Part shown: piece by piece, positions 25,649-31,955 of the stretch
Layout: each line of letters opens with the position of its first letter
How positions within the stretch are numbered: the stretch's first letter is position 1
Origin: Dehalococcoidia bacterium
GTDB taxonomy: Bacteria; Chloroflexota; Dehalococcoidia; UBA2247; RBG-13-53-26
DNA: 38,045 nt
Direction of reading: 5' to 3'
Assembly (NCBI GenBank): GCA_016932645.1
Contig: JAFGCL010000077.1
Coordinates: forward strand, 1-38,045
Translations under genes and position numbers: made by a program
The notes under the pieces: model-generated
Databases searched by the model: none
Seen by the model: only the letters and a program-made list of their open reading frames with translations
Told to the model about the DNA's origin: nothing

Positions 25649-26296
25649 ATGAAGATCAAGTGGCTGGGACATGCGTCATTCCTGATAACCTCTGACAGCG
25701 GGGTGCGGGTGATTACCGACCCGTATGCCCGGGGTGGGGGGATCGACTATGGACCGATCCAGGAGACGGCGGAAATCGTGACCGTGAGCCACAAGCACCA
25801 GGACCACAACAATGTTGGAGCGGTGAAAGGCAAGCCGACAGTGGTGGATGCGCCCGGGGCGAGGAGTGTCAAAGGCATTGATTTCCTTGGGGTAGCCAGC
25901 TACCACGACGGGACCAAGGGGGCACAGCGCGGCCCGAACATAATCTTCTGCTTCACGGTTGACGGCGTCCGCGTTTGCCACCTGGGCGACTTGGGCCATG
26001 ATCTGGATGCGGCAAAGGTAAAGGAGATAGGCGCGGTGGACGTTGCACTCGTGCCGGTGGGTGGGTTCTACACCATAGATGCCAGGCAGGCCGCCGCCGT
26101 ATGCGAGGCGCTGAAACCCAAGGTCGTCATTCCGATGCACGTCAAGACGGCGAAGTGCGACTACCCTATCACGGGAGTCGAGGATTTCCTCAAGGGGCGG
26201 AAGAACGTGAATCGGGTGGCTGCGAGCGAGATGGAGATCAAGAAGGACAAGCTGCCACTGGAGACAGAGACGGTTGTCCTGCAACACGCGCTATGA
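25649..26296 (+). CDS. UPF0173 metallo-beta-lactamase-fold hydrolase
   Basis: A 215-residue metal-dependent hydrolase. The metal motif SHKHQDHNNVG (H-x-H-x-D-H) is at about 47-57. Further ligands are in VASYHDG, CHLGDLGH and VIPMHVKT. The starting strand MKIKWLGHASFLI is typical of the UPF0173 / Lactamase_B_3 family. ATG 25649 has GGAGG 8 nt upstream; the track TTG at 25634 overlaps that site. The gene follows pepA by 30 bp and precedes hisD. Substrates of this family are mostly unknown. Confidence 0.9.
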   Translation: MKIKWLGHASFLITSDSGVRVITDPYARGGGIDYGPIQETAEIVTVSHKHQDHNNVGAVKGKPTVVDAPGARSVKGIDFLGVASYHDGTKGAQRGPNIIFCFTVDGVRVCHLGDLGHDLDAAKVKEIGAVDVALVPVGGFYTIDARQAAAVCEALKPKVVIPMHVKTAKCDYPITGVEDFLKGRKNVNRVAASEMEIKKDKLPLETETVVLQHAL

Positions 26297-26394
26297 GGCA
26301 GTGCTGTTCATGGACTGGCGCGTCACTTGAAACAGCCTGCGCTGGCCCGGCGTGACACTCGTGGATTCGGTAGTCTGACTGGTGAAGGTGGATT

Positions 26395-27738
26395 TTGAAG
26401 ATAGTCCGTGATGTGAAGAAAGCCAGAGCGACCCTGTTGAAGCGCACTCCTCCAGAAACGCAGGAGGGGCCTCCCTGGTTGAGGAAGAGAATAGAGGGAG
26501 CATTTGGCCGGCCGATGAGCCTGCAGGAGGTCGTGGAGTACATTCTCTCTGAAGTACGTGCCCGCGGTGATCAGGCTCTTCTGGAGTTCGAGTGGCGGCT
26601 GGATGGAGTCAAGATCAATAGCCTGGAGGTCACCGGGAAGGAGATGACCAAGGCCCGCTCCAGGGTGGACCGTGAGCTTGCCTCGGCACTGGAGTTGGCG
26701 TCCGATAGGATCAGGGCGTTCCACTTGAATTGCAGACGTGAGAGCTGGATGGACTTCGGCGAAGGAGGCTTGGGACAATGGATCCGGCCGCTGGATAGAG
26801 TTGGCGTGTATGTCCCTGGCGGCAAGGCCAGCTATCCGTCCACTCTTCTCATGACGGCCATACCGGCCAGAGTGGCCGGCGTTAAAGAGATCATCGTCAC
26901 CAGCCCTCCTGGTACTGACGGAGAGATATCGCCGGCGACCCTGCTGGCTGCGGAGATCGCTCGGGTGGACCGTGTGTTCAAGGTGGGTGGGGCACAAGCC
27001 GTTGCCGCAATGGCATTCGGCACCAAGACGATTCCAAAGGTGGATAAGATATGCGGTCCAGGCAACATCTTCGTTCAACTGGCCAAGAAGATGGTGTACG
27101 GGACGGTGGGCATAGATGGGTTCTATGGGCCGACAGAGACCATCGTCGTTGCTGACGACACTGCGAACCCGGCCTGCTGTGCGGCTGATCTCCTGGCGCA
27201 GGCGGAACATGACGCCATGGCCTCTGCTATCCTGATTACGCCTTCCGAGAAGCTGGCTACTGCAGTGAACCTGGAGGTTGACAAGCAGGTGGCACGACTT
27301 GGAAGACGTTCAGTGGTTGGCGAGTCACTCAAGGACAGGGGCGGTATCGTGGTGGTTCCGGACATGGACACCGCACTGAGCCTGGTGAATGAGTATGCCC
27401 CGGAGCATGTCTCCCTGATGGTCAACGATGCCTGGACCTGGGCGGAGAAGGTCAAGAACGCCGGCGGTGTGTTCGTCGGCGAAGACTCGCCGGAGGTCGT
27501 TGGAGACTACACTGCCGGCCCCAGCCACGTCATGCCCACCGGAGGCACTGCGCATTTCAGCTCGCCGGTCAATCTGGACGATTTCCTGAAAGTGACCAGT
27601 GTAGTAGCCATTAACCGAAAGACTCTGGGGAAGATTGGTCCGGCCGCGGCTGCGATAGCCAGGGCTGAGGGACTGGACGCGCATTCAAGGGCTGTTGAAG
27701 TGAGACTGGCCGGGAGACGAAGGAAGAAGAATGACTGA
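26395..27738 (+). CDS. hisD: Histidinol dehydrogenase
   Basis: A 447-residue HisD, which oxidises L-histidinol to L-histidine with two NAD+ and a zinc ion. The residues expected for activity are all present: Gln and His of LLAQAEHDAM, the Glu-His pair in YAPEHVSLMV, Asp in GDYTAGPSHVMPTGG and the C-terminal His in EGLDAHSRAVEVR. The NAD-binding VGVYVPGGKASYPSTLLM and CGPGNIFVQLAKK are also intact. TTG 26395 with GAAGGTGG upstream gives a slightly long N-terminus. No other histidine gene is in the window, so it may be a stand-alone hisD or a paralogue acting on another amino alcohol. Its stop overlaps the PSP1 start by 8 bp. Confidence 0.93.
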   Translation: MKIVRDVKKARATLLKRTPPETQEGPPWLRKRIEGAFGRPMSLQEVVEYILSEVRARGDQALLEFEWRLDGVKINSLEVTGKEMTKARSRVDRELASALELASDRIRAFHLNCRRESWMDFGEGGLGQWIRPLDRVGVYVPGGKASYPSTLLMTAIPARVAGVKEIIVTSPPGTDGEISPATLLAAEIARVDRVFKVGGAQAVAAMAFGTKTIPKVDKICGPGNIFVQLAKKMVYGTVGIDGFYGPTETIVVADDTANPACCAADLLAQAEHDAMASAILITPSEKLATAVNLEVDKQVARLGRRSVVGESLKDRGGIVVVPDMDTALSLVNEYAPEHVSLMVNDAWTWAEKVKNAGGVFVGEDSPEVVGDYTAGPSHVMPTGGTAHFSSPVNLDDFLKVTSVVAINRKTLGKIGPAAAAIARAEGLDAHSRAVEVRLAGRRRKKND

Positions 27739-28741
27739 GATGGAACGTCCGTTTGAGGGTGAAGGGCTCGACATACCTACGGTGGAGTTGCCTCCGAAAG
27801 AAGGCTTGAAGGAGGAAGAGCCTGAAGCAGGAGATGCCGCAGCGGAGGCGCTCGAGGAACAACTGCCCAAGCTGGAAGAGAGTAAACCCGACGAGCCGAA
27901 AGATGTTGTCGGCATACGTTTCCAACGGGCCGGGAGAGTGTACTACTTCGCCCCCGCAGGCGTGGACTCAAAGCTGGGGGATCAGGTCGTGGCAGAGACT
28001 GAGCGCGGTTTGAAGATCGGCCGCGTGGTGATCGCACCCAAGCAGGTCATGGCCAGCCAACTGACGGATCCGCTGAAACCGCTACTTCGCCAAGCGACGC
28101 CGGAAGACTATGGAAGACTGGATAGTGTGCGGGTGAGAGAGCGCGAAGCCCTGTCCAGATGCGCTGAGCTGAGCAGCAAGCTGAATCTGCCCATCAAGGT
28201 ACTCACCGCAGAAAGCAGCCTCGATTGCAGCCATGTCACCGTCTTCTTCAGTGCGGAGGGACGTGTTGATTTCAGGCAGTTGGTACGAGAGTTGGCTTCT
28301 GCCTTGAGGGCACGCGTGGAGCTGCGTCAGGTTGGGCCGAGGGACGAGGCCAAACTGATGGGTGGCGTAGGGCGCTGCGGTTTCACGTTGTGCTGCGCCT
28401 CTTTTCTGACCGAGTTCAATCCACTGTCAATCAAGACGGCCAAGGAGCAAGGTCTCTCCCTCGAGCCGGCGAAGATATCCGGCACCTGCGGCCGCCTACT
28501 CTGCTGTCTGGGCTATGAGGCTGAATACTACCGGTCGATGAAGGGCAAGCTGCCGGGCATGAACAAACAGGTGACAACACCACTGGGTGATGGGGTCGTG
28601 GTTGGGGTGAATGCCATCAAAGAGACGGTGATGGTGCAGATGGAGAGCCAGGCCGCAGTCGAGTTCCCGGCTGCCAAGGTTACTCTGAAACCCCCAAGCG
28701 AAGCCCCCAAGAAGGGACAGCAGAGACCACGCAAGCGCTAG
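27731..28741 (+). CDS. PSP1 C-terminal domain protein (RicT/YaaT-like)
   Basis: A 336-residue protein. Residues 1 to about 55 form an acidic, Glu-rich, probably disordered leader. The PSP1 core follows: VGIRFQRAGRVYYFAPAG, GDQVVAETERGLKIGRVV, then DCSHVTVFFSAEGRVDFRQLVREL. The cysteine-rich signature is GRCGFTLCCASFL and ISGTCGRLLCCLGYE, as in RicT/YaaT, which in Bacillus joins RicA and RicF in a complex that binds FeS clusters and affects RNA processing. No ricA or ricF homologue is visible. ATG 27731 overlaps hisD, with AAGGAAGAAG just upstream. Its TAG shares the CTAG palindrome with the stop of the opposite HNH gene. Confidence 0.9.
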   Translation: MTEMERPFEGEGLDIPTVELPPKEGLKEEEPEAGDAAAEALEEQLPKLEESKPDEPKDVVGIRFQRAGRVYYFAPAGVDSKLGDQVVAETERGLKIGRVVIAPKQVMASQLTDPLKPLLRQATPEDYGRLDSVRVREREALSRCAELSSKLNLPIKVLTAESSLDCSHVTVFFSAEGRVDFRQLVRELASALRARVELRQVGPRDEAKLMGGVGRCGFTLCCASFLTEFNPLSIKTAKEQGLSLEPAKISGTCGRLLCCLGYEAEYYRSMKGKLPGMNKQVTTPLGDGVVVGVNAIKETVMVQMESQAAVEFPAAKVTLKPPSEAPKKGQQRPRKR

Positions 28742-29262
28742 TTCGTCTGGGCGATGAACTTGCGCCACTCCACATGGGCGCGAAGGTAGTGGTAGGGGAC
28801 GGAGAAGGAGGCTGGTGGTGGAGGTATGGGTTGCCTCAGTAGTCTCATCCCGGCTTCTGCCGGTGTATGACCAGCCTTCCTCAGGTTACAGGCGAAGCAG
28901 CAGCCGACGACGTTGTCCCATTCGTGACTGCCCCCCCGGCTCTTTGGAATGATGTGGTCCAAAGTGATGTCCTTGGTTTCGCGTCCACAGTACTGACACG
29001 TGTACTTGTCGCGGTTGAACACCTCGAAGCGGGTGAGACGCTTCTGGAGGCGGGGGCGCTTGACGAACTTGGTGAGGCGAACGACTGACGGGATGGGGAC
29101 GGAGGTGGTTATGGCATGGAGTTCGCCTCGGCCATTCTCGATTACCTCTGCCTTACCATCAATGACCAGTATCACGGCTCTCCTGACCCGGCAGATGTTC
29201 AGCGGTTCGAAATTCTGGTTCAAGACCAGCACTGGGACATTGGTAAGATCCACTGATGCCAT
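28738..29262 (-). CDS. HNH endonuclease family protein
   Basis: A protein of about 174 residues (201 if started at TTG 29343). The HNH domain carries two CxxC zinc knuckles: RDKYTCQYCGRETKD and VVGCCFACNLRKAGHTP, with LTLDHI-type ITLDHIIPKSRGGSHEWDN between them giving the catalytic His. The N-terminal part VPVLVLNQNFEPLNICRVRRAVILV is typical of a widespread chromosomal HNH family that is not linked to phages. ATG 29262 is chosen because conserved similarity starts at VDLTNVPVLVLNQ; the upstream 27 residues are Arg/Gln-rich. A TAAAAT box lies 9 nt before the TTG alternative. It is convergent with the PSP1 gene. Confidence 0.85.
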   Translation of the reverse strand: MASVDLTNVPVLVLNQNFEPLNICRVRRAVILVIDGKAEVIENGRGELHAITTSVPIPSVVRLTKFVKRPRLQKRLTRFEVFNRDKYTCQYCGRETKDITLDHIIPKSRGGSHEWDNVVGCCFACNLRKAGHTPAEAGMRLLRQPIPPPPASFSVPYHYLRAHVEWRKFIAQTN

Positions 29263-29343
29263 TTCCTTGTGCTGTTGTTCCGTCTGGCGCGAGGCGTCCT
29301 TGCGAGCGAACCGTGCCTCGGGTCGCTGACGGATGTCTCCCAA

Positions 29344-29620
29344 GATTGAGTCATTTTACCGAATGGCATTTCTCAATGCAAACTGGGGCCGTAAGGGACG
29401 TTGCCCTCTACAGGCAAATCAGGTAATATCTAAACTCAATATGGCAATTCGCCGACGGGGCATGCTCTCGGTTTTTCTCTCCCCCTTTCCTCAACCTGCG
29501 CAAGGTGTCGCGTATTCTGTGGGCGGCGCGTGCGGCACTGGGAAACAGCCGGTGAGGGGACTGATGACTGGAGAACCCACTGGGGAGACACCGGCAGGGC
29601 TGGGGCGACGGAAGTAAGAC
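29344..29620. other. Intergenic region with leader upstream of oadG
   Basis: About 280 bp. The left end has the HNH promoter region (TAAAAT on the minus strand at 29358-29353). TAATAT-like sequence near 29424 could be a + strand -10 for the oad genes. The right half is GC-rich and carries a 7-bp stem-loop described separately. Small track ORFs here lack any domain. Confidence 0.5.
29548..29595 (+). ncRNA. Candidate structured leader (stem-loop) of the oad genes
   Basis: GCCGGTG (29548-29554) pairs perfectly with CACCGGC (29589-29595) around a 34-nt loop. The loop contains the related segments GGGGACTG, GACTGG and ACTGGGGA. It ends 25 nt before the oadG ATG, close to GGAAG. It looks like a regulatory leader, but I cannot match it to a named riboswitch. 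Confidence 0.4.
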
Positions 29621-29992
29621 ATGAGCGAAGATCTGGCAGAAGCGGCACTACTGATCTTGATGGGAATGGCGGTGGTCTTTTGCGCGCTGGTCATCCTGAT
29701 GTCAGCTATCATGATCATCAATAGAATGACGCCGGACAGGGGCAAGAAAGCAGAAGGGCCGGTGTTGCTTGAAGCTACTGAATCCGAGGACTCCGATAGA
29801 GGGAGGATCGCCGCTCTGGCTGTGGCTGTGGCCAAGGCCATGGAAAGAGAGCAGGAGGTCACCCCGGAACAAGGGATGGTGAGTGCGGTTGGGTGGGCAG
29901 GTGAGCCCAGCCGCTGGGTGGTGTCGGGCCGGGAGCAGGCGATGCGTTCAAGGGGAAAGGCAGGACGGCAATGGGGAAGACGTTCAGACTGA
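29621..29992 (+). CDS. OadG-like sodium-pump decarboxylase gamma subunit
   Basis: A 123-residue protein with one N-terminal membrane helix (ALLILMGMAVVFCALVILMSAIMIIN) followed by a charged cytosolic tail; VVFxxLxxL is typical of OadG_gamma. In known pumps this small subunit anchors the carboxyltransferase and biotin carrier to the membrane beta subunit. The tail ends in an Arg-rich stretch (RSRGKAGRQWGRR) that overlaps the next gene by 22 bp. ATG 29621 has GGAAG 6 nt upstream. Identification rests on topology and position beside the biotin carrier and OadB rather than on strong motifs. Confidence 0.75.
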   Translation: MSEDLAEAALLILMGMAVVFCALVILMSAIMIINRMTPDRGKKAEGPVLLEATESEDSDRGRIAALAVAVAKAMEREQEVTPEQGMVSAVGWAGEPSRWVVSGREQAMRSRGKAGRQWGRRSD

Positions 29993-30432
29993 CCGTCAAC
30001 GACAAGACCTATGAAGTAGAAATAGGGGACCTCAGCCAGTCCACCATCGAGGTCACTGTTGATGGCGAGATGTTCAGTGTCAGGCTGGAAAGGGATGCGC
30101 AGGAAATGGGTCGGGGGCCAATTCCCGTGTTGTCCCCTGCCTCCAGTCCTGTGGCCCCTCCACCACTGGCTGCTCCTGTACCTAGGGCGAAGGCGCCGTC
30201 GGCGCTGCCGGCCACTGACGGCAAGACCCTTGCTGCTCCCATGCCGGGTGTGGTCCTGGCGGTGAGGGTGAAGGCTGGAGACAAGGTGAAGCGCGGCCAG
30301 GAAGTGTGCCTGCTGGAGTCCATGAAGATGGAGTTGAACATACTAGCCGCCGCCGACGGTGTGGTGAAGAAGGTGTTTGTGTCTCAGGGGCAGAACGTAG
30401 CTCATGGGACCGTTCTGGTAGAGTTCGAATAG
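29971..30432 (+). CDS. Biotin carboxyl carrier protein of a decarboxylase
   Basis: A 153-residue biotin carrier. The N-terminal strands (FRLTVNDKTYEVEIGD) resemble the oxaloacetate / methylmalonyl-CoA decarboxylase carrier. A Pro/Ala linker covers about residues 50-82, and the C-terminal biotinyl domain runs from LAAPMPGVVLAVRVKAGDKV to LVEFE. The attachment motif is ESMKM with Lys119. It would carry CO2 from the carboxyltransferase to the sodium-translocating beta subunit. It overlaps oadG by 22 bp and precedes the OadB gene by 21 bp. Confidence 0.92.
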   Translation: MGKTFRLTVNDKTYEVEIGDLSQSTIEVTVDGEMFSVRLERDAQEMGRGPIPVLSPASSPVAPPPLAAPVPRAKAPSALPATDGKTLAAPMPGVVLAVRVKAGDKVKRGQEVCLLESMKMELNILAAADGVVKKVFVSQGQNVAHGTVLVEFE

Positions 30433-30453
30433 AGATCGAGGCAGCAACTCGTC

Positions 30454-31614
30454 ATGGAATGGGATAGTCTGAAGAACCTCTTCGAAGGATTCACGGGAGA
30501 AGGTGGACTAGTCGAAGAACCCGAAATCTTGGCCATGATGGCCATCGGCTGCGTCCTCCTCTATCTGGGCATAGCCAGGAAGTTCGAGCCGCTGCTCCTG
30601 GTGGGGATCGGTTTCGGTGTTCTGGTGGCCAACCTGCCACTGCAGGAGATAGTCAGCTCCGGTGAAGGCGATGAGGCCACCGGCGTCTTGTACTATTTCA
30701 GAACATACCTCATAGATACGGAGATCATTCCCCTCTTGATCTTTCTTGGCCTGGGCGCCATGACCGATTTCGAGCCCCTGCTGAACTACCCCTACACAAT
30801 CCTCTTGGGCGCTGCCGCCCAGGTCGGCGTTTTCATAGCCTTGATGGGGGCTGTGGCTGTGGGGTTCGATCTGACCGAGGCGGCGTCGATTGGCATAGTG
30901 GGTGGTGCTGATGGTCCAACCACCATCTACCTGGCCACCAAGCTGAGTCCCGGAATACTGGGGGCGGTGGCCGTGGCCGCGTATTCATACATGGCCCTGG
31001 TGCCGGTCATCCAGCCACCCATAATCAGGCTGCTCACGACCAGGGAACAGAGGCGTATCAGGATGCCCTATGCACCGCGCCGCGCTTCCAGACCAGCCAA
31101 GATACTTTTCCCAGTCATCGTGGCGATTGTGGTGGGAATACTGGTCCCCAAGGCAGCCCCGTTGATCGGCATGTTCGCCTTCGGCAACCTCATGCGCGAG
31201 TGCCTGGTAGTGGAGAGGCTGTCGGCCACGGCGCAGAACGCCTTGATGAACAGCGTGGTCATCATACTCGGGATCACCGTGGGGTCCACCATGACGGCGG
31301 AGGTCTTCCTGCAGTGGGGCACGCTGAAGATATTCGCGCTGGGGTGTGTTGCTTTCATGGCAGCTACAGCCGGTGGACTTATCCTGGGGCAGGTAATGTA
31401 CTTCGTTTCCCGGAAGAAGGTAAACCCGGTCATTGGTGCGGCCGGTGTCTCGGCGGTGCCTATGTCCGCCAGGGTGGTTCAGAGGGAAGTGCAGAGGGAG
31501 GACCCCGATAACTTCATATTGATGCACGCCATGGGCCCCAATGTAGCCGGAGTTATCGGGACGGCTGTAGCGGCTGGCGTGCTCTTAGCCCTCGTGCCGG
31601 GAATGATGGACTAG
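30454..31614 (+). CDS. Sodium-pump decarboxylase beta subunit (OadB/MmdB/GcdB)
   Basis: A 386-residue membrane protein with about nine to eleven hydrophobic segments. Family hallmarks: FLGLGAMTDFEPLL, the sodium-site segment IVGGADGPTTIYLA with the essential Asp, LIGMFAFGNLMREC, NSVVIILGITVGSTM and GAAGVSAVPMSARVVQ, ending in HAMGPNVAGVIGTAVAAGVLL. The subunit decarboxylates carboxybiotin and exports Na+. Whether the whole enzyme acts on oxaloacetate, methylmalonyl-CoA or glutaconyl-CoA depends on the carboxyltransferase, which is not encoded nearby. Start ATG 30454. Confidence 0.93.
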   Translation: MEWDSLKNLFEGFTGEGGLVEEPEILAMMAIGCVLLYLGIARKFEPLLLVGIGFGVLVANLPLQEIVSSGEGDEATGVLYYFRTYLIDTEIIPLLIFLGLGAMTDFEPLLNYPYTILLGAAAQVGVFIALMGAVAVGFDLTEAASIGIVGGADGPTTIYLATKLSPGILGAVAVAAYSYMALVPVIQPPIIRLLTTREQRRIRMPYAPRRASRPAKILFPVIVAIVVGILVPKAAPLIGMFAFGNLMRECLVVERLSATAQNALMNSVVIILGITVGSTMTAEVFLQWGTLKIFALGCVAFMAATAGGLILGQVMYFVSRKKVNPVIGAAGVSAVPMSARVVQREVQREDPDNFILMHAMGPNVAGVIGTAVAAGVLLALVPGMMD

Positions 31615-31955
31615 ACCATCATCGGTGGTATGCGCTGCGCAATAATGCAGCCATCGACATGTAACCGGTTGAGAGGATTCTTGCCTCACTGAGTTCGCTG
31701 CGTCCGGGAAGCGCCCCATCGCCAATTGCGGTAGAATTGTCTCGAATGGCGAGTTCTCGAAGTGGCCTCGTTTCTCTAGGCGGCTGCACCTCCATCAGGT
31801 TTTGGTTCCTGTATCGGCTTAGTTCAGCTTGTGGCGGACCCGCCTTGGGGATAAACCCTGAAGTACTACCTTCTCCTGCTGACATTTGGTGTGGTTTAGA
31901 GGCATCATTCACGGTGTCCGATGAGCAGTGAGTGGTTGTGACTGTCTAGTGTCTG
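31615..31955. other. Intergenic region between oadB and the P-type ATPase gene
   Basis: About 340 bp without a supported gene. It is less GC-rich than its neighbours in places. The minus-strand ORF 31619-31912 (97 aa) spans most of it without a recognisable domain; it could be a relic or chance. No tRNA or clear promoter was found, apart from a weak TCTAGT box at 31945-31950 close to the ATPase ATG. Confidence 0.4.

Noticed and set aside
29521-29600. Cobalamin riboswitch before oadG
   Set aside because: GGCACTGGGAAA is suggestive, but the B12-box order and the required pairing elements are not present.
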